From Ascarosepion bandense (taxonomy: Eukaryota > Mollusca > Cephalopoda > Sepiida > Sepiidae), in assembly GCA_037127315.1 (NCBI GenBank), contig JBBBDQ010000750.1, positions 3,672,001 to 3,736,000 on the forward strand: a DNA stretch of 64,000 nt, written 5' to 3'. Positions 14,001 to 22,875 of the stretch are shown in pieces. The notes beneath the pieces are model-generated. The model was not told where the DNA came from, searched no databases, and saw only the letters and a list, made by a program, of their open reading frames with translations. Each line of letters opens with the position of its first letter. Position 1 is the stretch's first letter. A program made the translations under genes and the position numbers.

Positions 14001-15962
14001 GAACTAGTAAAAGTTACCAGGGAGGAAAAATTTTCCCCAAGGTGACTATCCTTTATCACCCTGGTTTTGTGCTTGTTTAATAAAACCAGGGTGCAGGACG
14101 AAATTAGTGAGTTGGGGCCTGCTGTTAGAAGAGATAAGTTAGGGCTAATGATTTGAATGATGGGGTTTGAATAATACGGTCAGACTGACGTGCTACTAAA
14201 AGACAGTTGAGTAAACCCCAACTCAGAGAACATTGTTACTGAAGTATTTTTTAAAATAACAGCCAACTGTTGAATGTCACCAGTTTTGACTTATTATATC
14301 TGTGTATATAACTGATATATATATATATATATATAAACCCCCTCCCCCTGATTATAAGTTGTGTTATTTCTGGTGCCTGTAACATTGCAGTGGTTTACTG
14401 ATTATACTCCGTATCGAGAAAAACCAGTTTTAATAATATACTTGGCCCCTTACATGTCATGTCAGGACTAATCTGGACTGGTTAATAAGCAGGAAGGTTT
14501 GGTCAAGCCGTGCCATGGGTGTCAGGTTATGTATATAAAAAATGAACCTTAATTCTCATATTAGTGTTTTACAGATAAAGTGTATCAGTTAATTTGAATT
14601 TTAGTGATAAATTGGAAAAATTCAATACTTCTATTTTAAAATCTTGGACTCAAAAACACTTTTTTTTCCTTATAAAAATAGTTTATTTCAGGTAGTTGAC
14701 ATAAATTGCTCGGCCTGCTTGAAAATTGATGGGTTTCTATGACCATTATTGACTAAATATTCCGATCAGCCAAGTTAATATTTTTTTTCAAAAATGAGCA
14801 ATTTTAGTACAGCAAAAATGGTAGCTAACCATGAAAATCTAAGGTTATTTTGGAATCAACCTTCATGAAATTAGCTAAGAAATGTGTTTTATTTCTTGGC
14901 ACTAAAATTTGTTTTGACTTCCTCTCAACATTGTATCAGTTTCATTTTTATCAATTTTTATGTGAATTTATATCTTGCAGTCTCTCACATCAATGAAAGG
15001 TGTTGGTGACCATGATTTAGATTACCTTGGAGAATTAAAAGGACTCAAAGTGCTGGAAATGGGAGATTGTACAAATTGGACATCTGAGGTAAAATGCTAT
15101 TCAAGATTTTTAAGAAGCAAACTTTAAATGTACAAATTATTAAAATAAACCATATCGACAAAAAAAAAAAAAAAACAGTTTATGATGTATATCAAGTCAA
15201 GGATATTATATTCTTGACTTTGGCAACTTAACTGTATTTTTCATTTGTTAACTTTATACCCTCAAAATACAGAGACTGTTAAGAATATTTTGTAATTTTT
15301 AAAGGAACACCTAAAGTTTGCTTTAACATGAATATAAAATTTTTTTACTGATTCTGTGTCTTTGAATCATGTTTATACAATAGACTGCTGAAAAGAAACC
15401 CTTCCAAAAATGTCAGATTTGAGGAAGTGAGCTGGGCTGAAAACTTTTCAGCATTTTCTAATGTTTTTACTTTTGTGTATAATACATTAACCAATTTTGA
15501 GTCACTGAAGGAGACATCATTTAAAATGGTCAAACTTGAATTTTTATGTGTACTTTATATATATATATATATATATATGCACACATACTTTAATATATTT
15601 AATGTTTCCTTGCATTGTATCTTGTATAAAATTTTAATGTTATTTGTGAAAATTTGTCTAAATATATTGGAGCACTTAGGGAGAACAATTTTGGTAAATT
15701 TACTAATTACATTAAACAACTAATTGGGAAATTTGAAAAAGTTAAGATTTGCAAGACAGAACTTGTTGATATTATTTAACTCTGTGTGTGTGAGAGAGAG
15801 AGATGGTTGGAGCCTGGGTAACAAGTAACTGGGCAGTATTTTGTTCTTTAATATATTGTTGCATATCCAGTTCTTCAGATTGTGGATTGAGCACTTTATT
15901 TTTTTTTAACTAACCGTCTACTGGTCTAACCAGTGCTTCTTTTGCTATTGTGTGTGTGTGTA

Positions 15963-16015
<53 letters not shown>

Positions 16016-19000
16016 TGTCTTCCTTTGGAACATAGACAATCATGATTCCTCAAATGTTCTTTTTCTTTATTATCTTGGAATTCCCATTTTTGGGAAAAAT
16101 ATTGGAGTGATTTTCTGTTGCTTTCTCCACTGTTTGAAATTCAGTTTTAGACAGGTTACCACTCACAGCTAGAGAGCCTAGTTTACCTTGTTTTTTAACC
16201 CAGAGTTGGTGGGGAGAAGGGATGGATACATGCCTTTCCCAGTGGCATTTTGAAAGTGAACACAACAGACTTGCTTAGAATTTGAACTTAGCTTGCTGAT
16301 TTTGTATTCAGTGCCAATATCCATTATTCAACTTGCACATCCTGTCTGCATCATATTAAAGTAAAATAGATTGATGTGATGAATCTCATATTTGGGAGGA
16401 AGTATATAATTTCAAAATGCTTTCTTAAATCACTTTTTAAAAAATACAAAACAAAATTGGAAAGATATCAGAATTTTAAACGAATTCTCCATTTGTATTG
16501 TTATTTATTTATTTTAATCATATCACCCCGAGCAAGGCGGTAATGCCACTGATGTGCAGGGGGCTACGTAAGAGTGAAAAGATTGGAAAAGAGAAAGCCA
16601 GAAACCACATCCTAAACAGGAAACAAGGGATGAGCCTCTTCACCCGTTCAATAGACGTGGGTGGAGTGTGAACCGGGCGATAGTTTAGTCTATCTACTCC
16701 AATTGAAAAAAAAAAAAAAGAGGAAAAGAATGGAAAAGAGAAAGCCAGAAGCCACATCCTAAACAGGATTCATTATTGTTTTATTATTTATTTCCACTAA
16801 ATGTGTGGGTGGGGTTTAATTCTGTTAAATTTGATGTAAACCCAAGGTGTTTGTAAATTATGTTATTTTGCCATAAGAAATTGAAAAGACTTCATATCAT
16901 TGATCTTAATTGATATTTCTTTTATTTTTTATTTTATTTTATTTTTTTTTGCAGACTTATTTCCAACTTGGCAAACTGGTGAATCTAGAGAGACTCCGAT
17001 TGGAGCACGGAGGAGAAATACCTGACGTCGGCTTGTCTGATGCCCTCTTAAATCTAAAAAGGTATCAACTAATTACTGTTCAGAAAATCATTTCCATCCT
17101 TAAAATTAAAATGCACAAAAGTTTTGTTAAATACCTAAAAGTAACTTTTTTATTGATAAAAATAACTGCTTTTGAATCTTCTGAATGAAAAATGCATTAA
17201 AAGTATATTAGGTTTTCTTTATTACCATACTGTGAAAAAAGACATTAATGCCAACACTAGAAAAATGAATACTTAAACCAATACAAAGTGAATTGCAAAA
17301 ACCAAATCGTAAGTTTATGTTGAGTGATACTAAAGATTAACAAAATGTTGCTTTCTGTCTAAATTTCTGGGATGAAGAATTATCATCACTTCATATTAAT
17401 GTCCTCGTCTTTGTGGTCATATCATAAGATTTTGATAATTGTGCCCTTTGGCATTTATTAGGTCCTTGTTGATCCAGGTAAAATTGAGGTAATTTCAAAC
17501 AACACTTTATTTAATCTATGGTGGTATATTATTCTTATTCCACTGACCATTTTTAGGGATATCTTGTTCTTTATTTTAGATTGAAGTATGGAACAATAGG
17601 TTAGTGGATTAAAATGTTGGTTTGTAAATCTGGAGACATAGTAATTGAGAGTTCAATCCTTGGGCTGGGCAGTGGGTAGTTAGACTCTGTGAAAACAGTG
17701 AGCTGTAATTGTGTAGTACTAAATAAGAAACATGATATTTTTAGATATGGTCATTGGAATGAGAACATGCTACCCTCGTAGATTGAATAATGAATTCACT
17801 TTGAAATTTCTTGAAGATTACTCGGATTGATAAGCATAAAGGCTAGTGGGTATAAATGCTGAAATGTAATAACAAAAATGATGACAATAGTCCACATGGA
17901 AATAATGTAAAAAGTGTTGGTTATTTCATGCTTTCTTTTATTACATTGAAAAATTACAAGTTACGAAAAACTGAAATGCAGTAAAATGCAATTTGTTGTA
18001 TGTAGTAATTTGTTCGTTAAAATTCTATTTAAATGTTTTTGTTTTTTTAAATAAACACACGTAGAAAAATTATTCACTATTTTTCTTATTTTTATTTTTT
18101 TAAGCATTGTTTTCAATAAATTTTGTTTTGTTACATTTCAGTTTATGTCAGTTAGAACTGATTGCATTTGTTATTGCTGACTCATTGCATCTTGCATTAA
18201 GTCAGTTGAAAAATCTCAGAAAATTTATTGTGTGGCCTGATACAACTCAGCAGGTAAAGAAATTTCATTAGAATTTATTGATAAACATTTAACAACATTA
18301 ATAGAACATTTTGTACATCTGCATATCAGTCAGTCAGTTAAGTGTCATACGTGATAAAAATTTAACATGCAGAGCTTTTGAATATTAAAATTAGGAAGGT
18401 CAACCAATTATGCTCCCATGGTTTCAACCTTTCGGTATCGTCAGGCGTTAGATTAACTGAGTTTTTAATACTTTATTTTGAAGGCATAACAGGAAGTTTA
18501 AAATAAGGGAAGGAGTTAGTCAAGATTAGTGAAATAGTATTGTACATACTTTCATCCAAAGACAAAATATATTTTCTAATGTGTATAAATTCAGACATTA
18601 TTTCTGATCTTTCATTTATTAACCTTACTTGTTCTGGAAATGATACTATAGCAAGCTTTTCTTCTTGGCACAATCTGCAGACATCATTGTTGCTGCAAGA
18701 TCTGGCCTTTTTTTTTAATATACTCCATATGACATTGTTTTTGTCATTTTTCCTTTTAATTTCCACACATAGTAGTTGGCTAGTTTGGTACAATTCTTAA
18801 GGCTTTCTAGCTTGAGTGTTGATCTGTGGTTATACCACATTTTTTTAAAATTGCTTTCAGTACATCCTGCATATATTTTGCTCTGTCCATTCATATTTTG
18901 AACTTCTCCTTGTGAAATTTTGTGACGCTGATTATTAAAAGCGAAACTTATGGTTTTCTTTTCGACCAAAGTGAGATAATTTCTTATGACAATTTTAAAA

Positions 19001-22000
19001 CACAAATGCGAAACAATCACACACTGAAAGAGTCAAAGCAAAAGGAATTTTGAAACGATAATTAAAATTTTACCTTTGGGCTGAAACGCACCCCTTGGGT
19101 GGTGGTGGGAGACACTCAAACAGAAGAGAAAGAGATGGGGTTGATCAGATGACCAATGAGGAAAAAAGACAGTGAATTTCGGGTAAGTCAGAAAAACATT
19201 TCAAGCACCCTCAAGCAATAGTAAAAGACACTCACACACGAAAAAAGGAGACAAGTTTGATGAGGTGACCAAAAGGGGGATTCTTTATTGGTCATTTGAA
19301 ATTGCTAAGTGTACCCAAAGTATATCACAACCTCCTCTGCTAGATGCGAGATTCAGTACAAGTGAATAGGTTTTCAGACAGTAGAGTTGAACTAGTATGG
19401 AGCTAGTTAACACAGGAGACATGTTGTCATGTGACTGCTTGCCTTAGAAAAACTTCCGACTTTAGCCTAGTGCCAAACCAACCAACTTAGATAAAGTGTT
19501 ACATCCTGTTGAAGACATGGGTTAGAATTATAGTTGTCTGCATGCAAGAGTGGTAAACTTACCAAATACTGTATATAAACTCCTTATTGTTAATTTTACA
19601 AAGATTTCCTTTTCATATTGTGGCTCTCAACTCTGTCTGTGTAATCGGTGCAGCGGATTTTTGGCAAGTTTCAGCCCAAACCGGCTTTGTGATAAATCAA
19701 GCAGAGCCTGGTTTGAACGAAGTGATTGATTATCGATTGGCCCCATAGATTTAGGACGTTGACACGGAGGACCAGTGGTGGAGTTTCACAGCATCACAGG
19801 AATGCCCTGAAGTAATAAGAAATGTGAGACTCGGAAACTAATGAGATAGATGAAGAGGGTAGTAGAGAGAGAGGCACAAAGAAGACAAAATGAAACTGGA
19901 CAAAGCTAATGCAAGAGAAAACTTGTGTTTTGTGCCACGTGCAATGAAAGAGGTAGCTAAAATGTGCCGTCTTTTTGTGAAAGTTTTTGTTTGTAGTTCT
20001 GTTCATTAAAATCATTATACTTAATTTTACAATATAACCCTCTCAACTGTGGTTAGCAGTAACCAAATATATTACCCCTGTATTATTCCTAATCAATGTA
20101 ACTAGTAGTGTAGCCCTATAAACTGCATAGGTCTTCAAGCTCCTTCAGGCCACTGTGGTTATCATCTAGCTGATTTCCCACTCATTAACATGTCACTTAT
20201 TTTGCTGCTGATATTGTGTTGGTGGCATGGCTCTACTCGACTTAGCTGGCATTTATCCGTTTATGATCATCCACACCTCTGCTACATATTTTTTTTTTTT
20301 TTTAGAGAGAGTCAGCTCGGAACGAGAAATCGGGGAGCCGAGTTCGAATTCCAGCTGAATCCATTGTATTCACTTACACGCAAATACCCTTGGGAAAGGT
20401 ATCAATCCGTCTTTTCCTTCCAGTTATGGGTTAAATAATAGGACAGATTGGGTTCTATAGCCTTGGTCGGCAACCAGTCTACCGCAGAAAGCAATGGCAA
20501 CCTACTGCGGGATAATCTTCTGCCCAGTCAGTCATGTCTCTTTCGAGACATGATCGTCCAAGCGTGTATCACGTATGGCACTTAACTGACTGACAAGATC
20601 ACTAATGAAGCAAACTTGTGAGGACTTGTCCAACAGTTGGGAGTCTTAAGAAAAAAGAACTGTTTAAAACTGTAACAACAAATTTGGTTTATATATACTT
20701 TGTTGTATACATTGATTTTAAGCCTTTTCACTTAAAATCAAATGGTACTGTGATTGCTTTGAGAGTCTGCAGCTTGTTTTGGTAGTAACTTAAATTTTTA
20801 AGTTCTGATCCTCTGTGATCTTCTGATCTTCTCTTTTTTTTATCTCTCCTAAATTTTTTCTGGGCCAGCACAAGGTCTTGGTCAGGAGGTCTTGATGAAC
20901 AATGCAGACTCTGGTAGCAGTAGTATGGGGACTCTCCATGTGTCTCCTGTTTTTTTTCTGTGTTCTCTGTTCTAAAATCTCCAGGTTATATGGAGTCCTG
21001 CATCTGGCAGGAGTGGGGATTGGCCAATGTTTGGGTGAATTTTACCATGTTTTTTAAATTCAATATTCTAAAACTATCTTTACTCAAGTGATTTCCAAAT
21101 TTGGGATTGTCCAGCCCCTTTTTGAGAGTAGTCAGAAGAGTCACACTGCCGTTTTTTTTTTTTACTTTGACTCCTTTCACATCACATCTTATGCTACTGC
21201 ACTAACCTCTCTCTTCCTTCTCAGTAGCTAACCTCAGCCTACTTCCTGTAATTACCCAAACTTTCAAAATGGCATAGTAAAAAAAAAGAATTTTCAATTA
21301 TCAGCTTGTCTCATGCTGTGATCTCTCTTGGCCAGACCACTCAAAGGGAAAAAATTATTTCCACCTCTTAAAAATGATGTTTATCTTTTTTTTTTTTTAA
21401 AACTGTCAATGCATTTTTACGATCAATACACCACACAATGTATTTGTCCATGGTCACTTCAAAATAGTAATTAAATTTTCCTTATCACTTGCATTTAAGG
21501 AAATCCAAATTAATGTTTGGACATAAAATTTTCCTTGGGAAAAATTATAAGGAACAAATGCTTCAGACTGGCTTCTCTCTCTGTAGGATGTACTTCTTTT
21601 CTGGGTGGCTGATTCAAAACAGATGTTTTTTCCCTGGTTCCTTTTGTCCAGAGAGACCTTAAATGTTATTCTGGTGACCACTGTGTTTTCTTTATCAGTA
21701 ACATGTGCTTCCTTCTACTTGACATCATCTAGTATACATTTAATATCCTTTTCTTATCAGTGAGAAGTGTGGGGAGGGGGTCAATGGTCTTGCTTGATCT
21801 TACTTAATACTGGGTTTGATTCTCCTCAGAATTCTTTTAAAATATGATTTTTCAACATATTTCAGCATGAATTATTCTAACCAGCTGTAGCTTTTCTTTG
21901 AACATCTCATCTATAAAACTATTAAAAAATAAATCACAAAGTTTGTGTTTTTGAAATTGATGACCAATTTCAGTCCTAGAAACTTAACATGATCCTGTAA

Positions 22001-22875
22001 TTTTTTTACACATATCTTTGGGAACCTTAGTTATGAGTAAACTATCCAATTTTAAACAAATTTCAACAATAAATATATAAGTTATTTACAAGAAATGGAA
22101 AATTCCATTTTTCTGAATTGTAAAAGATGAAAATTAGATGGTTGGAGATTTGTTCAAAAAGGAAAAAATTTAAATTTAAAATCTGAAATTTTAGTTTTTA
22201 CTCAATTCCTATTAGAATATAAATTTATACTCAATGTGTTGGACTATTTCTATTTCAGATATTTTAATTTTTATATAAGATTATATCCCAATTCATTAGT
22301 TTAAGGAGCAGTGAATTTTAATGTTTGTATTTTGTATATAAAATTGTGTTGAATGATGCACATCAATACATGTATTATTTTTACTTATGTACTTTCATTG
22401 TTTTTTTGAAAATGCCAAAATTTTTCATTATGTACTACTTTAATTTATACACTTGTTTTACTGAATGCTTGTTTTCATATTTTTTCAGTCTGCTCTCATC
22501 AACTCGAACACATTTGTGACACTGATCAAATTGCCTAACCTCAAGCAGCTGGAATGGGGTGTAATTCGAAATAAGAACTCTAGCATCATCTTGAATGAAC
22601 CTCGCAGTGTGACAGCAGCATCTAATAACATAATAGGGAGTGACAAAGATCTTGGGGATAACATGGAGTTGATTCCGTTTCTTACACCAGATGCTCAAAT
22701 ATTGGCAAGCCAAACTCCCAATAGTAATGGCCAGATGTCGACAACATCCTCAGAGAACTTCACTGAATACATTGGCATGCGTCAATTAAGTGAAAAGCTA
22801 AAATGTCTGCTCACAAACACACAAGTAACAGTGTTTCGAACTTTAGATGATACGAGTTGTGTAAGCAGCTGGTGA
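1836..22875 (+). CDS. PHD finger / F-box / leucine-rich-repeat protein, 5' partial (10 exons)
   Basis: The joined exons encode 993 residues ending in TGA; the N-terminus is outside the window. All nine introns are GT-AG and every phase agrees. In order: a C4HC3 PHD-type finger (residues 13-57; ligands C13/C17, C29/C32, H37/C40, C54/C57); a ~400-residue linker rich in Thr, Ser and Ala; an ordered Pro/Leu-rich block (about 446-510); an F-box (about 566-612, LxxxDTMIQIFSYLSAGDLVR then CSLVCRTWRQLA); and LRR-like repeats (about 641-890) with a polar tail. F-box proteins bind SKP1 in SCF ubiquitin ligases, the LRRs usually choosing the substrate; PHD fingers usually bind histone tails. A chromatin-linked ubiquitin-ligase receptor is inferred. 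KDM2/FBXL19 proteins combine CXXC, PHD, F-box and LRR, but no CXXC domain is visible here and I cannot name an orthologue. Confidence 0.88.
2188..3803 (+). CDS. Exon 2 visible: last PHD ligand, disordered linker, start of F-box
   Basis: The acceptor is TTTGTTATAG and the donor AG|gtaagt (phase 2). This 1,616-bp exon begins NCMKDE, giving the last zinc ligand. It continues through poly-Thr, poly-Ala and poly-Ser tracts encoded by ACA/ACT/GCA/TCA runs and ends inside the F-box (SYLSAGDLV). The block at about nt 3360-3550 (LPSAVAKRLNPSLPLALRIN onward) is not low complexity and may be a small conserved domain. Confidence 0.9.
2194..2350 (+). repeat. Coding trinucleotide-rich tract (ACA/GCA/ACT)
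   Basis: Imperfect ACA, GCA and ACT runs encode Thr/Ala stretches. They also produce a spurious open frame on the opposite strand. Such tracts often vary in length between alleles. Confidence 0.7.
3804..5506. other. Intron, no features recognised
   Basis: AT-rich intron sequence with a ~25-bp T run near 4609-4633. No element or RNA gene is recognised. Confidence 0.6.
5507..5627 (-). mobile_element. SINE fragment with tRNA-like head (third family)
   Basis: Read on the - strand, this has an A-box-like GGTGTAATGGTTAG and a B-box-like GAGTTTGATTCTC at tRNA-like spacing, then a body containing GGCCTTGTGCCACATCT. The same body phrase recurs near 40219-40235. The acceptor stem does not close, so it is a tRNA-derived repeat and not a tRNA gene. 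Confidence 0.55.
5628..6646. other. Intron, no features recognised
   Basis: AT-rich sequence up to the next acceptor; nothing recognised. Confidence 0.6.
6647..6698 (+). CDS. Exon 3 visible: end of F-box
   Basis: A 52-bp exon between TTTGTAG and TTG|gttagt. It encodes CSLVCRTWRQLATQSCL, the second helix region of the F-box. Phase 1 entry matches the AG left by the previous exon. Confidence 0.88.
6699..7957. other. Intron with unassigned repeat-like segment
   Basis: AT-rich to about 7400. At 7400-7930 base composition is more even and a 94-codon - strand frame is open, suggesting an old retroelement fragment. I cannot assign the family. Confidence 0.35.
7958..8390 (+). repeat. Diverged direct duplication, ~230-bp period
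   Basis: A ~75-bp block containing TTAAATAACCCATTGAGG occurs at about 8070-8140 and again at about 8298-8370, so it is a two-copy tandem duplication. Function unknown. Confidence 0.55.
8505..8690. repeat. Palindromic MITE-like element
   Basis: Arms of about 45 bp at 8511-8556 and 8639-8687 are inverted copies (TATTTATTTACAATATG...TTGAGCTGCATA). No coding content. Probably a non-autonomous DNA transposon. Confidence 0.6.
8860..9195 (+). mobile_element. mariner transposase remnant (N-terminal HTH part)
   Basis: The + strand translation reads VIELCKEFEDNAVSERTA then RHWFQKFGSGDLPLL, the DNA-binding helix-turn-helix region of mariner-family transposases, then degenerates with stops and frameshifts (a later piece reads NKTIRLHWQCIGK). 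No catalytic DDD region is seen. A dead fragment inside an intron. Confidence 0.75.
9441..9527 (+). CDS. Exon 4 visible: F-box to LRR linker
   Basis: An 87-bp phase-0 exon between TTACTACAG and TTG|gtaagt, encoding WNAIHLENTRISDWARA and FFGRYLVEEL. It joins the F-box to the LRR region; Trp after the F-box is typical (LWxxL-type end). Confidence 0.85.
9528..10816. other. Intron, no features recognised
   Basis: AT-rich intron, with purine-rich A/G runs near 10730-10770. No element recognised. Confidence 0.55.
10817..11122 (-). mobile_element. tRNA-derived SINE, near full length (family 1)
   Basis: On the - strand it starts with GTTGTGGTACAGTGGATATC (A-box-like), then a B-box-like GAGTTCGAATTCC, a conserved body (CCCTTGGGAAAGGTATTAAT; CTACTGCGGGATAATCT) and a 3' end CACTTAACTGACTGA without poly(A). 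It is transcribed by Pol III by family rule. The layout resembles tRNA-derived SINEs described from cephalopods; the family name is not verified. Confidence 0.85.
11829..12031 (+). CDS. Exon 5 visible: first LRRs
   Basis: A 203-bp exon between CCTTGTTACAG and CAGTG|gtgagt. It encodes SLRGMQYEDDWNRVWHQL then LTTLKRLYFDHVPALML and LPQLEDLGANMISD, which have LRR hydrophobic spacing. Confidence 0.88.
12151..12295 (+). CDS. Exon 6 visible: LRRs
   Basis: A 145-bp exon following TTTTAACTAG and ending TTG|gtaagt. It encodes FCSLKHLRKLQLRGTGGLA and MVTLRNLQYL, clear LRR segments. Confidence 0.88.
12296..13019. other. Intron, no features recognised
   Basis: AT-rich intron; nothing recognised. Confidence 0.55.
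13020..14950 (-). mobile_element. Decayed DNA-transposon-like element with long inverted ends
   Basis: Diverged inverted repeats of roughly 300 bp occupy 13020-13340 and 14600-14950; both contain a GGTTAGCTACC(C/A)TTTTTGCTGTAC block. Inside, the - strand at 13440-13640 translates as GEQFHQDIKSMEM, stop, WWDKRMMADYCWNIKRD. From memory this matches the C-terminal block of a transposon-associated protein family common in arthropods and cnidarians. Stops show it is dead. The right end is about 30 bp from the next exon. Confidence 0.6.
14312..14333. repeat. (TA)n microsatellite
   Basis: Alternating TA tract inside the decayed element at 13020-14950. Confidence 0.9.
14981..15088 (+). CDS. Exon 7 visible: LRRs
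   Basis: A 108-bp phase-0 exon between TATATCTTGCAG and GAG|gtaaaa. It encodes SLTSMKGVGDHDLDYLG and LKGLKVLEMGDCTNW. Confidence 0.88.
15089..16508. other. Intron with microsatellites
   Basis: AT-rich intron with a (TA)n tract at 15558-15577, a short (GT)n/(GA)n stretch near 15783-15802, and a compound (GT)n(TA)n tract at 15949-16013. Short frames here are microsatellite artefacts. Confidence 0.6.
15949..16013. repeat. (GT)n(TA)n compound microsatellite
   Basis: Runs of TGTG followed by TATA. No gene content. Confidence 0.95.
16509..16772 (-). mobile_element. SINE family 2, partial dimer
   Basis: On the - strand the body (AACTATCGCCCGGTTCACAC, then GAGGCTCATCCCTTGTTTCC) is followed by a tail TAGCCCCCTGCACATCAGTG ... 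GGGTGATATGATTAAA. A second partial body copy lies upstream beyond an A-run. The tail matches the LINE 3' end at 24420. Confidence 0.75.
16955..17061 (+). CDS. Exon 8 visible: LRRs
   Basis: A 107-bp exon after a long T-rich acceptor (TTTTTTTTGCAG), ending AAAAG|gtatca (phase 2). It encodes YFQLGKLVNLERLRLEHGG and LSDALLNLK. Confidence 0.87.
17062..18141. other. Intron, no features recognised
   Basis: AT-rich intron; nothing recognised. Confidence 0.55.
18142..18253 (+). CDS. Exon 9 visible: LRRs
   Basis: A 112-bp exon between TTACATTTCAG and CAG|gtaaag. It encodes LCQLELIAFVIADSLHLALS and LKNLRKFIVWPDTTQQ. Confidence 0.88.
18326..18356 (-). mobile_element. SINE family 1, 30-bp 3' terminal fragment
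   Basis: Only the extreme SINE 3' end (complement of CAGTTAAGTGTCATACGTGA) is present, directly followed by the PLE remnant. Extreme 5' truncation or a shared 3' end. Confidence 0.6.
18395..18446 (-). ncRNA. Hammerhead-ribozyme-like core downstream of a GIY-YIG remnant
   Basis: On the - strand CTGACGA (18444-18438) is followed by ACC-GAAA-GGT, a 3-bp helix II closed by a GNRA tetraloop, then GAAA (18425-18422), then ACCA...TGGT helix III and a U at the cleavage position. Core residues fit the CUGANGA/GAAA/UH consensus. Helix I pairs poorly, so activity is doubtful. It lies within ~60 nt downstream of the GIY-YIG frame, as reported for Penelope-like elements. Confidence 0.5.
18473..19005 (-). 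mobile_element. Penelope-like element remnant: GIY-YIG endonuclease region
   Basis: Two overlapping - strand frames, linked by a frameshift near 18720-18760, translate as IYAGCTESNFKKMWYNH...LKNCTKLANYVWKLKGK, then VIWSILKKKARSC, then VCRLCQEEKLAIVSFPEQ and LINERSEIMSE. This is the order of GIY-YIG domains at the C-terminus of Penelope-like retroelement proteins (IYxG, Arg/His helix, W-x-I, CxLC, ExL, LNxRSE). The second Y of GIY-YIG reads YAG. A dead fragment. Confidence 0.7.
19021..20303. other. Intron, unassigned repeat-like sequence
   Basis: More balanced composition than surrounding introns and blocks such as GTGACCAAAAGGGGGATT suggest old TE sequence, but no protein or terminal motif is recognised. 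Confidence 0.35.
20304..20596 (+). mobile_element. tRNA-derived SINE (family 1)
   Basis: The head is truncated at the A box; B box GAGTTCGAATTCC is intact, then the full body to CACTTAACTGACTGAC. A T-rich run precedes it. Confidence 0.85.
20597..22488. other. Intron with unassigned - strand frames
   Basis: At about 20800-21720 composition is more balanced and two - strand frames are open (64 and 75 codons; Lys/Ser-rich, one with SQSEAFVPYNFSQGKFYV). These could be remnants of a retroelement ORF1, but no motif proves it. From 21720 to 22488 the sequence is AT-rich intron. Confidence 0.35.
22489..22875 (+). CDS. Exon 10 visible: last LRR and C-terminus with stop
   Basis: The acceptor is TTTTTTCAG; the frame ends SCVSSW then TGA. 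It encodes a final LRR (TLIKLPNLKQLEWGVI) and a polar Asn/Ser-rich tail of about 100 residues. Confidence 0.9.
   Translation, partial: SALINSNTFVTLIKLPNLKQLEWGVIRNKNSSIILNEPRSVTAASNNIIGSDKDLGDNMELIPFLTPDAQILASQTPNSNGQMSTTSSENFTEYIGMRQLSEKLKCLLTNTQVTVFRTLDDTSCVSSW

Noticed and set aside
15933..16172. Open frames encoding Tyr/Ile repeats (also near 48576, 59790, 60306, 63850)
   Set aside because: Translations of (TA)n and (GT)n microsatellites.
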